Positions 51,615 through 60,357 of a stretch of 64,000 bases of DNA are shown piece after piece. The stretch is from Nonomuraea basaltis (GTDB lineage Bacteria > Actinomycetota > Actinomycetes > Streptosporangiales > Streptosporangiaceae), in contig NZ_VCJS01000014.1 in the NCBI RefSeq assembly GCF_005893125.1, positions 45,923 through 109,922 on the forward strand. Direction: 5' to 3'. Under the pieces are notes generated by a model that was not told where the DNA came from, made no database searches, and saw only the letters and a list, made by a program, of their open reading frames with translations. The translations under genes were made by a program, and so were the position numbers. Within the stretch, counting starts at the first letter, position 1. Every line of letters begins with the position of its first letter.

Positions 51615-53348
51615 ATGATGGGAGCGGGCGCGCTGGCGCCGATCCTGCGGACGGCGCTGCGGCGGACGTTCCGCATCGGGCGGATGTTCGAGGAGGCGGC
51701 ACGGCGGAACCCGGCCGCCACGGTCAAGCTGGACCGGCCGCTGAGCGTGCTCGATTCCGACCAGACCACCTACGACTACGACGAACTGGCCGACATCGTC
51801 GACGACCTCGCCGCCCGCCTGCGGGCGGCCGGCGTGGGACGGGGGGAGTACGTCCCCGTCTACAAGGGCCTGAACTTCGATCTGCCCCTGCTGGCCTGCG
51901 CCGCGGCCAGGGCGGGCGCGGTGCCCGTCATGCTCTCCCCGGCGCTGGACCCCTCCGTGGTCCTGATCCTGCTGGCCAGGCTGTCGTCGCCGTGGATCGT
52001 CACGGACACGGCCCAGCTCGCCAGGCTCGCCGGCGAGGGCACGTTCTCCGGCACGAAGGTCCTCGTCACCGACGGGCCGGCGCGGTCCGCCCCGCCATCC
52101 GGCCTGGACGGCACCCGGTCCGACGTGCCGTCCGGCCTGGACGGCACCCGGCTCACCGACCTCGCGGCGCTGGCGGGCGCGCCCCGGCGCCCGCCGATCG
52201 ACCTGCCGCCCGACCACGCGACGCTCATCACCCACTCCTCGGGAACGACCGGCGTGCCCAAGCTGATGGTGCACACGACGCGTACGCTCTCCCACCGCCT
52301 GCTTCCCCAGCAGTTGCTGGCCTGGCCGGTCCGGCACCGCTCGCGGGTGCTCCTGGCGATGTCGTTCGTGCACTCGCGGTTCTTCAACTCCCTCGGCGTG
52401 TTCCTGTCCTACGGCAACCCGCTCGCGGTGATCAGCGAGACGGGCCTCGCCACGGTCCGCAGGATGCTCTCGACGACCAGGCCGGCCCTCGTGGAGACCC
52501 ACCCGAACAACTTCGTGTTGTGGGAGGACTTCGCGGACGAGATCGACGGCCCGCTGGACGGCGTGCGCTACTACAGCAGCACCTTCGACGCCATCCATCC
52601 GGGCACGGTCAAGAAGCTCCTGTCGGCCTCCCGGCACCGCCGTCCGGCCCTGCTGCAACTGTTCGGCCAGAGCGAGACCGGCCCGCTCACCGGCTGGCTC
52701 AACACCAGGCGCAACGTGGAGCGGGTGGACGGCCGCTGCATCGGCTACCCGCTGCCCGGCTTCGTGCGGCTGCGGGTCGTCGACTCCTCGGGCCGGCCAG
52801 TGCCCCGCGGCACGATCGGTCGCCTGGAGGTGCGCACCCGCGGCCGGGTCCGCACCTATCTGGGCGAGGACGAGCGCTTCCAGTCCCAGCTCACCGACGG
52901 CTGGTGGTACGTCGGCGACATGGGCTGGCGGGACCGCGCGGGCCGGGTCCACCTGGCCGACCGCGAAGTGGACAAGATCAGCGACATCGACAGCAACCTC
53001 GGGCTTGAGGACGTTCTCATGGAGCGCCTGCCCGAGATCTCCGAGCTGGTGGTCGTGCCGGGCCGGGCGGGGCGGCCCACGCCCATCCTGGCCACCCGGC
53101 ACGACCGGCCGCTGGACCGCGGGCGCTGGGCGGCGGCCGTGGCCGGGCTGCCCGGCCTGGAGAGCCCGGTCCAGTGGCACTTCGCCGACTTCCCGCGCAC
53201 CTCCACCTGGAAGATCAAGCGGCTGGAGATCCGCGGGCTGCTGGGCACCGAGGAGGAGCCGCCGCAGGTGCCACCCGAGTCCCTCCCGATGACATCTCAG
53301 ATTCCGACCACACAATCTGGAGCACCAAATGTCGACAAATCGCTATAA
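51615..53348 (+). CDS. AMP-dependent synthetase/ligase
   Basis: 577 residues. The adenylation P-loop is [20 protein letters not shown]; later motifs are [60 protein letters not shown] and [11 protein letters not shown] (here in place of the common GRxxDxIxxxG), ending with the lysine in [13 protein letters not shown]. An internal 24-bp duplication encodes SGLDGTR twice (about 52099-52153). A carboxylic acid is adenylated and likely loaded on CoA or a carrier; no carrier-protein gene is visible in the window. Its 3' end overlaps the DUF3050 start by 20 bp. Confidence 0.85.
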   Translation: MMGAGALAPILRTALRRTFRIGRMFEEAARRNPAATVKLDRPLSVLDSDQTTYDYDELADIVDDLAARLRAAGVGRGEYVPVYKGLNFDLPLLACAAARAGAVPVMLSPALDPSVVLILLARLSSPWIVTDTAQLARLAGEGTFSGTKVLVTDGPARSAPPSGLDGTRSDVPSGLDGTRLTDLAALAGAPRRPPIDLPPDHATLITHSSGTTGVPKLMVHTTRTLSHRLLPQQLLAWPVRHRSRVLLAMSFVHSRFFNSLGVFLSYGNPLAVISETGLATVRRMLSTTRPALVETHPNNFVLWEDFADEIDGPLDGVRYYSSTFDAIHPGTVKKLLSASRHRRPALLQLFGQSETGPLTGWLNTRRNVERVDGRCIGYPLPGFVRLRVVDSSGRPVPRGTIGRLEVRTRGRVRTYLGEDERFQSQLTDGWWYVGDMGWRDRAGRVHLADREVDKISDIDSNLGLEDVLMERLPEISELVVVPGRAGRPTPILATRHDRPLDRGRWAAAVAGLPGLESPVQWHFADFPRTSTWKIKRLEIRGLLGTEEEPPQVPPESLPMTSQIPTTQSGAPNVDKSL

Positions 53349-54126
53349 GTGGGGCATCTCGCACCCAGGGCTGGACGGGCTCCAGCAGGCCATCGAGCCG
53401 ATCAGGGACAAGATCCTCGCCCACCCCATGTACACCTCGCTCAACGACCTCGGCGACGTGGTCACCTTCATGGAGCACCACGTCTTCGCCGTCTGGGACT
53501 TCATGTCCCTGCTCAAAAGCCTCCAGCGGCAGCTCACCTGCGTGCGCGTGCCCTGGGTCCCGGAGGGCCCGGAGACCAGCCGCCGGCTGGTCAACGAGAT
53601 CGTGCTGGTGGAGGAGAGCGACACCCTCGCCGGCGGCTACATCAGCCACTTCGAGCTGTACGTCGACGGCATGCGGCAGGCCGGCGCCGACACCACGGCC
53701 ATCGAGGCGTTCATCGCCCACCTGCGCTCCGGCGGGACCGTCCCCGACGGGCTGGCCGGCGCGGACGTCCCCCGGCCGGCCGCCGCGTTCGTCGGCACCA
53801 CCTGGCGGATCATCGCCGAGGCGCCGCTGCACTGCCAGGCCGCCGCGTTCGCGTTCGGCCGGGAGGACCTCATCCCCGAGATGTTCGACCAGGTCATGCG
53901 GATGGACCGGCACGCCGACGTCCTGGGGACGTTCCGCGACTACCTGGAGCGGCACATCGAGGTCGACGGTGAGCAGCACACGCCGATGGCGATGCAGATG
54001 CTCGTCGACCTCTGCGGCGACGACCAGGTCAAGTGGGACGAGTGCGCGCTCACGCTGATCACCGCGCTGGAGGCCCGGCACGACCTGTGGGACGCCATCG
54101 CGGAGCGCATCGCCGCCCAGCCGTAA
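53329..54126 (+). CDS. DUF3050 family protein (heme-oxygenase-like fold)
   Basis: 265 residues. Family landmarks: [20 protein letters not shown] near 32-51, [37 protein letters not shown] at ~102-121 and [20 protein letters not shown] at ~205-224. Glu49, His50/51, His107, Glu109, Glu207, His209, Asp213 and His217 form a set able to bind two metals, as in heme-oxygenase-like diiron oxidases that N-oxygenate amines or cleave C-C bonds. DUF3050 itself has no established function that I know of. In this operon an oxygenase acting on the aminobenzoate nitrogen or side chain is an attractive inference. Confidence 0.75.
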   Translation: MSTNRYKWGISHPGLDGLQQAIEPIRDKILAHPMYTSLNDLGDVVTFMEHHVFAVWDFMSLLKSLQRQLTCVRVPWVPEGPETSRRLVNEIVLVEESDTLAGGYISHFELYVDGMRQAGADTTAIEAFIAHLRSGGTVPDGLAGADVPRPAAAFVGTTWRIIAEAPLHCQAAAFAFGREDLIPEMFDQVMRMDRHADVLGTFRDYLERHIEVDGEQHTPMAMQMLVDLCGDDQVKWDECALTLITALEARHDLWDAIAERIAAQP

Positions 54127-54160
54127 AGCCCGTTTCCATCCCATGAGAAGGGTGAACTCG

Positions 54161-55333
54161 ATGCTGCTTTCCCGGTCGGTCGCGGCCTCGGCCGTGCCGC
54201 TGCCCGACTGGTCCGCCGGCGGCGACCTCGCCGCGGTGGTCGCGGAGCTCGGGCGGCGGCCCGCCCTCGTGTCCTTCGAGCCCACCCGCGCCCTGCGCGA
54301 GCGGCTCGCCGAGGTCGCGACGGCCGGCGGGTTCGTCCTGCACGCCGGTGACTGCGCGGAGATGTTCGCCGAGGTGTCGCCCGGCCTCGTCGCCCGCAAG
54401 GTCGCGCAGCTCACCGAGCTGGCGGCGATCCTGGCTGACGTACGCGACCCCGTCGGAACCGTGGTGGTCGGCCGGATCGCCGGCCAGTTCGCCAAGCCGA
54501 GGTCGTACCCCACCGAGGCCGTCGCCGACGGCTCGCACGTGCCGATCTACATGGGCGACGCGGTGAACGGCCTGGCCGCGACACCGCTCGCCCGCACCCC
54601 CCAGGCGGGACGGTTGCTGCTCGCCTACGACAAGTCCGCCGAGGTGCTCGGCCACCTGGCCGCCGCCCGCACCCCCCACCCCGTCTTCACCAGCCACGAG
54701 GCCCTGCTGCACCCCTATGAGGAGCCGCTGGTCCGGCCCGCCGGGATCGCCGGCGCGGTCTACGCCTCCTCCGCCCACCTGCTGTGGGTGGGCGACCGCA
54801 CCCGCCAGGCCGACGGCCCGCACGTGGCGCTGGCCGCGCGGGTCGCCAACCCGGTGGCGGTGAAGCTCGGCCCGTCCGCCCGCCCGGAGGACGTCGCCGC
54901 GCTCGTCGAGGCGCTGGACCCCGGACGGGAGCCCGGCCGGCTGACCTTCGTCGCCCGGCTGGGGACCGGCCGCGTGGCCGAGTCGCTGCCCGGCCTGCTG
55001 GCCGCCGCCCGCGACAGCGGCGCCCGGCCACTCTGGCTGTGCGATCCGATGCACGGCAACACGGGCCGCCATGACGGATACAAGATCCGCGTCGTCGATC
55101 ACGTCATCGCCGAGGCACGATCGTTCGTCCGCGTCGCCCGCTACCACGGCGTACGCCCGGCGGGCCTGCACCTGGAGATCACCCCGGACGACGTGGTCGA
55201 GTGCCTGGACCACGCCGAGCGGCCGCTGCCCAGCATCGATCCCACCCGTTACCGGACCGGTTGCGACCCGCGCCTCAATCCGGAGCAGGCGCGGCGGGTG
55301 GTCACCGCCTTCGCGGAGGAGCTCGCCCGATGA
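54161..55333 (+). CDS. Class II DAHP synthase (secondary-metabolic copy)
   Basis: 390 residues from ATG 54161 (RBS AGAAGGG). Class II landmarks: GGFVLHAGDCAEMFAEV (Mn-binding Cys), GRIAGQFAKPRSYPTE, GPHVALAARVANPVAVKLGP, PLWLCDPMHGNTGRHDGYKI (His), HLEITPDDVVEC (Glu) and YRTGCDPRLNPEQA (Asp). Housekeeping class II enzymes are ~440-470 residues and have N-terminal regulatory helices; this one is shorter, suggesting loss of feedback control. It feeds erythrose-4-phosphate and PEP into chorismate for the PabAB enzyme of the cluster. Confidence 0.92.
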   Translation: MLLSRSVAASAVPLPDWSAGGDLAAVVAELGRRPALVSFEPTRALRERLAEVATAGGFVLHAGDCAEMFAEVSPGLVARKVAQLTELAAILADVRDPVGTVVVGRIAGQFAKPRSYPTEAVADGSHVPIYMGDAVNGLAATPLARTPQAGRLLLAYDKSAEVLGHLAAARTPHPVFTSHEALLHPYEEPLVRPAGIAGAVYASSAHLLWVGDRTRQADGPHVALAARVANPVAVKLGPSARPEDVAALVEALDPGREPGRLTFVARLGTGRVAESLPGLLAAARDSGARPLWLCDPMHGNTGRHDGYKIRVVDHVIAEARSFVRVARYHGVRPAGLHLEITPDDVVECLDHAERPLPSIDPTRYRTGCDPRLNPEQARRVVTAFAEELAR

Positions 55334-55391
55334 CGCGCGGCCCCCGTGCCCGCCACCCACTTGACCGACCGAACGCGCAGGAGACCTGCCG

Positions 55392-56762
55392 ATGCCAACC
55401 GCAATCCCCACGATCCGGCCGCTGGTCGCCGGCGAGCCCATGGACAGTCACGACCACTCCGACCTCGTCGGCGTGCACGGCGCCCGCGTGGCGGAGGTGC
55501 GCCTGGCCGCGCCGCTGACCGCGGTACCGGCGGTGAAACGGGTCCGCGACGCCGCCGACGGCGTACCGCCCGACCAGGCGACGCTCTCGCGTGCCGCCGA
55601 GATCCTGCTCACCAAAGAGGTGGACGGCGAGTCGCCCGACGACTACCTGATCCGCTGCGCGCTCGCCACCGGCGTGCCGAAGCCCGTCGTCCGCGACGGC
55701 CTGCACTACCTGGCCCGGGTGCTCACCGACGTCCGGCGGCACAACGCGCTCGATCTGCCGCCGATCCCGGACGTGGACGGCGTCGCCGCCCGCTGGATCC
55801 CCCGGGGCCGGCTCTTCGCGATGCTCACCAACATCGGCACCCACTCCGGGGGCAACTCGTTGTGGGTGCGGGCACTGTCGATCGGCTACAGCGTCATGAT
55901 CCGCCCGGGACGCGCCGATCCGTTCACGCCGCACCGGCTCATGGGCGCGCTGCGCGCGGCCGGGGTCGCGCCGGAGAAGCTCACGCTGCTGCCGGGACCG
56001 GACCGGATCGGCCACCTGCTGGTCGAGCACGCGGACGCCGGAGCCGTGCAGGGCCCGCCCAAACTCACCCGGCAGTGGGAGCGGCGGCGCGACGTCCGGG
56101 TGAACGGCCCCGGCCGCAGCAAGCTCGTCATCGACCATGAGCCCTCCGCCGCCGAGCTCGACTACCTGCTGGACACCGTGCTCGGCGACGGCGGTGTCCG
56201 CTGCGACAACGTCTCGGCCATCCTCACCACCGAGGATCCCGGCGCGCTCGCCGACGTCCTGGCCGAGCGGCTCGCGGCGACCCCGGCCCACCTCGTCACC
56301 GACGACCGGGCGCGGCTGCCCGCCGTATCGGCCGAGCGCGCCACCGTCCTGCGCAAGCACCTGGACGAGCTGGCCGCCGGCCTGGCCGACCACACCGCCC
56401 CGCACTACGGCGGAGACCCGCTGGCCGCGCTGGACGACGGCTCGTACGCGGTGCGCCCGGTGGTGCTGTCGGCGCCGAGCTCCGGCCATCCGGCCGTGCA
56501 CACCGAGCTGACGTCGCCGTTCGTCGTCGTCGCCCCCTGGCGCCCGGACGAGGGCGTGGCGCCCTTACGCGACTCCCTGGTCGTGACCGTGCTGGGCGAC
56601 GATCACCTGGCCCGCCTGGCGGAGGACGAGCCCCGCATCGGCCGGGTGGTCACCGCCCCCGTGCTGCCCTGGGCCACGATGCCCCCCTCCCTGTACGGCG
56701 ACGGCCTCATGCACATGCTCGCCGTCCGCAAGACGACCGTGATCGGCGGTGGCCGGAGTTGA
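55392..56762 (+). CDS. LuxC/aldehyde-dehydrogenase-like acyl reductase
   Basis: 456 residues from ATG 55392 (RBS CAGGAGA). ALDH-superfamily features: GRLFAMLTNIGTHSGGNSLW, RALSIGYSVMIRPGRADPFT (cofactor-side strand), a probable nucleophile in GGVRCDNVSAILTTEDPGAL, and a late HPAVHTELTSPFVVVAPWRP. The pattern is closest to LuxC-type reductases that reduce acyl thioesters to aldehydes with NADPH. With adenylating enzymes nearby, it may reduce an activated (chloro)aminobenzoate to the aldehyde. One Leu codon is TTA (56565-56567). Stop overlaps the TTG start of PabAB. Family assignment moderate. Confidence 0.65.
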   Translation: MPTAIPTIRPLVAGEPMDSHDHSDLVGVHGARVAEVRLAAPLTAVPAVKRVRDAADGVPPDQATLSRAAEILLTKEVDGESPDDYLIRCALATGVPKPVVRDGLHYLARVLTDVRRHNALDLPPIPDVDGVAARWIPRGRLFAMLTNIGTHSGGNSLWVRALSIGYSVMIRPGRADPFTPHRLMGALRAAGVAPEKLTLLPGPDRIGHLLVEHADAGAVQGPPKLTRQWERRRDVRVNGPGRSKLVIDHEPSAAELDYLLDTVLGDGGVRCDNVSAILTTEDPGALADVLAERLAATPAHLVTDDRARLPAVSAERATVLRKHLDELAAGLADHTAPHYGGDPLAALDDGSYAVRPVVLSAPSSGHPAVHTELTSPFVVVAPWRPDEGVAPLRDSLVVTVLGDDHLARLAEDEPRIGRVVTAPVLPWATMPPSLYGDGLMHMLAVRKTTVIGGGRS

Positions 56763-58852
56763 TCCGCTGCCTGCTCATCGACAACTACGACTCCTACACC
56801 TACAACCTGTTCCAGTTGCTGGCGCAGATCAACGGAGTCGATCCCGTGGTGGTCGCCAACGACGACCCGCGCTGCGTGGAGCTGGCCGCCGAGCTGGACT
56901 GCGTGGTCATCTCCCCAGGTCCTGGCGACCCCGGCAACCCGGAGGACTTCGGCCGGTGCGCCGACGTCCTGCGGGAGGCGACCGTACCCGTGCTCGGAGT
57001 GTGCCTCGGGCACCAGGGGATCGCGGCGGTCGGCGGTGGCGCGGTCGAGCGGGCCCCGGCCGCCCGGCACGGGCACGTCAGCCGCGTCCGTCACACCGGC
57101 GACGAGCTGTTCCACGGCATCCCGCAGGACTTCAGGGGAGTGCGGTACCACTCGTTGCGGGTGCCCGAGCCGCTGCCCGGCCGCCTTGAGGCGACCGCGT
57201 GGGCGGAGGACGGCGTGCTCATGGGGCTGCGCCACCGGCACCGTCCGATCTGGGGGGTGCAGTTCCACCCTGAGTCGGTCCTGACCGAGTACGGGGCGCG
57301 GCTGCTGGCGAACTTCCGGCGCATCGTCGAACGGCACCACGGCCGGCCGGCGGGGCGGGCCACCGACCTGCTGGAGTACACCGCGCACACCCGGTCGGTC
57401 CCGCTGCGCGCCGGGAGCGAGCCGGTCTACCACGCGCTCTTCGGCGGCTCCCGGCACACCATGTGGCTGGACAGCGCCCGGCACGGCCCCGACCTGGCCA
57501 GATTCTCCTACCTGGCCGAGGCGTCCCCCACGCACGGTGAGGTGCTGACCTACCAGGTCGGCGAGGGGGAGGTCGCCATCGAGACGGTCGGCGCCGGCAC
57601 GCGGCGGGTCGCCGGGTCCATCCTGGAGATCCTGGACCGGGAGCTCCGGCGGCGGTCGGTGCGCACGCCCGAGCTGCCGTTCGACTTCACCGGCGGGTTC
57701 ATCGGCTACCTCGGGTACGAGGTCAAGGCCGACTGCGGGTCCTCGGCCAAGCACTCCTCCGAGGTGCCGGACGCCGTGTGGATGTTCCCCGACCGGTTCG
57801 CGGTCATCGACCACGCCGACGACACCCTGCACCTGGTGGCCCTGAGCGTCGCCACGCGGGAGTCGGAGCGGGCAGCGGCCGGCTGGCTGGAGTGGGCGGC
57901 CACGACCGCGGGCGGGATCACGCATACGCCGGAGCCGCCCCGGGGTGGCCTGGCGGGCGGTCCCGGCCTGCGCGCCGTGGCGGAGGCCGGCCTGGTACGT
58001 GGCCGCGCGCGCTACCTGGCCGACGTGCGGCGCTGCCAGGATGAGCTGCTCGCGGGCGAGTCGTACGAGATCTGCCTGACCAACGCGGTGCGCCTGCCGG
58101 CCGTCGTGAGCCCGCTGCGCTTCTACGGCCGGATGCGCGCCCGCAACCCCGCGCCATACGCGGCGTACCTGTCGGCCGGCGGCGTCCAGGTCGCCTGCTC
58201 CTCGCCCGAACGCTTCCTGAAGATAGACAAGGGCCGCGTCGTGGAGAGCAAACCGATCAAGGGCACCGCTCCCCGGGGCGTCACCGAGGCCGAGGATGAG
58301 CGCCTGCGCACCACGCTGGCCACCGACCCGAAGAGCCGCGCGGAGAACCTCATGATCGTCGACCTGCTCCGCAACGACCTCGGCCGGGTGTGCGAGCCCG
58401 GCAGCGTGCACGTGCCCGCCCTGATGCAGGTCGAGTCGTACCAGACCGTGCACCAGCTCGTCTCGACGATCCGCGGGCTGCTGCGCTCTGAGGCGTCGGC
58501 CGTGGACTGCCTGCGCGCGTGCTTCCCCGGCGGCTCCATGACCGGCGCGCCCAAGCTGCGCACCATGGAGATCATCGACGAGCTGGAGACGGAGGCGCGC
58601 GGCCCGTACTCGGGCACGATCGGGTTCCTGGGCTGCGACGGGACCGCCGACCTGAACATCACGATCAGGACGGCGGTCTTCACCCCCGACGGCATCAGGA
58701 TCGGCGCGGGCGGCGCCATCGTGCTCGACTCCGACCCCGCCGACGAGTACGAGGAGATGCTGCTCAAGGCGTGCGCCCCGCTGCTCGGCCTGGACGAGGA
58801 GCCCGCCCCGGGTGACCTGGTGGCCGGCGGGCTGTCGGAGGCGGCCCGATGA
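56759..58852 (+). CDS. pabAB: Aminodeoxychorismate synthase, PabA-PabB fusion
   Basis: 697 residues from TTG 56759 (overlapping the previous stop). Residues 1-190 are the glutamine amidotransferase: LLIDNYDSYTYNLFQLLAQI, nucleophile Cys in GVCLGHQGIAAVGGG and His-Glu in GVQFHPESVLTEYG. The chorismate-binding half holds ADVRRCQDELLAGESYEICL, ESKPIKGTAPRG, AENLMIVDLLRNDLGRVC and FPGGSMTGAPKLRTMEIIDE. PIKGT, with the lysine nucleophile, distinguishes ADC synthases from anthranilate synthases (PIAGT). It makes 4-amino-4-deoxychorismate for the PabC-like lyase, as in candicidin- and chloramphenicol-type pathways. Confidence 0.95.
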   Translation: MIRCLLIDNYDSYTYNLFQLLAQINGVDPVVVANDDPRCVELAAELDCVVISPGPGDPGNPEDFGRCADVLREATVPVLGVCLGHQGIAAVGGGAVERAPAARHGHVSRVRHTGDELFHGIPQDFRGVRYHSLRVPEPLPGRLEATAWAEDGVLMGLRHRHRPIWGVQFHPESVLTEYGARLLANFRRIVERHHGRPAGRATDLLEYTAHTRSVPLRAGSEPVYHALFGGSRHTMWLDSARHGPDLARFSYLAEASPTHGEVLTYQVGEGEVAIETVGAGTRRVAGSILEILDRELRRRSVRTPELPFDFTGGFIGYLGYEVKADCGSSAKHSSEVPDAVWMFPDRFAVIDHADDTLHLVALSVATRESERAAAGWLEWAATTAGGITHTPEPPRGGLAGGPGLRAVAEAGLVRGRARYLADVRRCQDELLAGESYEICLTNAVRLPAVVSPLRFYGRMRARNPAPYAAYLSAGGVQVACSSPERFLKIDKGRVVESKPIKGTAPRGVTEAEDERLRTTLATDPKSRAENLMIVDLLRNDLGRVCEPGSVHVPALMQVESYQTVHQLVSTIRGLLRSEASAVDCLRACFPGGSMTGAPKLRTMEIIDELETEARGPYSGTIGFLGCDGTADLNITIRTAVFTPDGIRIGAGGAIVLDSDPADEYEEMLLKACAPLLGLDEEPAPGDLVAGGLSEAAR

Positions 58853-60357
58853 ACGTCACCCGGCAGATCGAGCAGCTCGCCGAAGGCGGAGGATGGCTGG
58901 GGCGCACGGCGTTCTGGGACAACGGCGTCCCGCACACGCACGCGGCCCTGCACCGGATGGCCGCCTCCGCCGCGGCCGGCCTGGCCGCTCGGGGGGTGCG
59001 CCGGGGCGATCGCGTCCTGCTCGCGCTCCCCGACGGCATGGGCGTGGTCGCCGCCTTCCTCGGCGCGGCGCGGATCGGCGCGCCGGCCGTCATCGTGAAC
59101 CCGGACGTCACCGCCTCCGACCACGTCAGGATCGTCGCCGACTGCGCGCCGCACACGATCGTCGCCGGCGCCGCGCTGAGCGGCCGCTACGCCGCCGCCC
59201 GCCACGTCACCGCCGACGAACTGCTCGCCCTGGGGCACACCCGTCCGGTCCCCTGGCCCATCGACGTCGGCCCCGACGAGCCCCTGTACATCCAGTACAC
59301 CTCCGGCACCACCGGCACACCCAAGGGCGCGGTGCACACCCACGGGCAGCTCGCGGCCTACCAGCGATGTGTCGGCGAGGGCGTGCTCGACGTCCGCGCC
59401 GAGGACGTGCTGCTGTCGGTGTCGAAGGTGTACTTCGCCTACGGCTTCGGCAACGCGCTGGTCTTCCCGCTGTTCACCGGGGCGGGCGCGGTGCTGTTCG
59501 GACACCGGCCGAATGCTGCGGAGGTCGCGGCGGCGATCGGGCGGTACGGGGTCACGCTGCTGTTCTCCGTGCCCGGGTTCTACGCCAAGCTGCTCGACCA
59601 CTGCCCGCCGGAGGGGTTCGGCTCGCTGCGCGCCGCGGTCTCGGCGGGCGAACGGCTGCTCCCAGCGCTCGGAGCGAAGGTGACCCGGTCGCTGGGGGCG
59701 CCGGTGCTGGAGCAGATCGGCGCCACGGAGGCCGGTCACGCCTACTGCGCCAACACCGTCTGGGACAACACCCTCGGCACCATCGGGCGGCCGGTGCCGG
59801 AATGCGAGCTCCAGATCCGCGGCGAGGGCGGCGGGCCGGTCGCCGACGGCGAGATCGGGGAGCTGTGGGTACGCGGCCCCATGATCATGCCGGGCTATCT
59901 CGGCGCGCCGGAGCTGACCGCGAACGTGCTGGTCGACGGCTGGCTCAACACTCGCGACCGGGTGAGCCGCAACCCCGACGGCACGTACGTGCACCACGGC
60001 CGTACCGACGACATCGAGGTCGTCGGCGGCATCAACGTGGCGCCGACGGAGATCGAGGCGGTGCTCGCCCGGCATCCTGGCGTCCGCGAGGTGGCCGTGG
60101 TGTCCGTGCGCGACGACGCCGGCGTCACCGCGCTGCGCGCGTTCGTGGTGCCGGGCACGCCCGGGGTGGACGCCGCGCGACTGGAGCCGGAGCTGATCGC
60201 GCTGGCCCGCGAACATCTGGCCGCCTTCAAGGTGCCCAAGTCGGTCCGCGTGGCCGCGGAGCTTCCGCGCACGCACACCGGCAAACTCCGCCGCTTCGTT
60301 CTGCGCGAAGGCGCCGAGGCGGCGGGCGGACCGCTCAGAAAGGACGTCTCCTCATGA
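58849..60357 (+). CDS. Benzoate-CoA-ligase-like adenylate-forming enzyme
   Basis: 502 residues, start overlapping the PabAB stop (ATGA). YIQYTSGTTGTPKGAVHTHG is the P-loop; LLSVSKVYFAYGFGNALVFP is the characteristic segment of benzoate/aminobenzoate-CoA ligases; AAVSAGERLLPALGAKVTRS, EQIGATEAGHAYCANTVWDN, GWLNTRDRVSRNPDGTYVHH, GRTDDIEVVGGINVAPTEIE and the final lysine THTGKLRRF complete the family. The natural reading is activation of p-aminobenzoate or its chlorinated/hydroxylated derivative to a CoA or carrier thioester. Confidence 0.88.
   Translation: MNVTRQIEQLAEGGGWLGRTAFWDNGVPHTHAALHRMAASAAAGLAARGVRRGDRVLLALPDGMGVVAAFLGAARIGAPAVIVNPDVTASDHVRIVADCAPHTIVAGAALSGRYAAARHVTADELLALGHTRPVPWPIDVGPDEPLYIQYTSGTTGTPKGAVHTHGQLAAYQRCVGEGVLDVRAEDVLLSVSKVYFAYGFGNALVFPLFTGAGAVLFGHRPNAAEVAAAIGRYGVTLLFSVPGFYAKLLDHCPPEGFGSLRAAVSAGERLLPALGAKVTRSLGAPVLEQIGATEAGHAYCANTVWDNTLGTIGRPVPECELQIRGEGGGPVADGEIGELWVRGPMIMPGYLGAPELTANVLVDGWLNTRDRVSRNPDGTYVHHGRTDDIEVVGGINVAPTEIEAVLARHPGVREVAVVSVRDDAGVTALRAFVVPGTPGVDAARLEPELIALAREHLAAFKVPKSVRVAAELPRTHTGKLRRFVLREGAEAAGGPLRKDVSS

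Noticed and set aside
55392..56762. Dehydroquinate-synthase II reading of the gene between DAHP synthase and PabAB
   Set aside because: Considered because of its neighbours, but the GGNSLW, late Cys and PFVVVAPW segments fit the aldehyde-dehydrogenase/LuxC group better.
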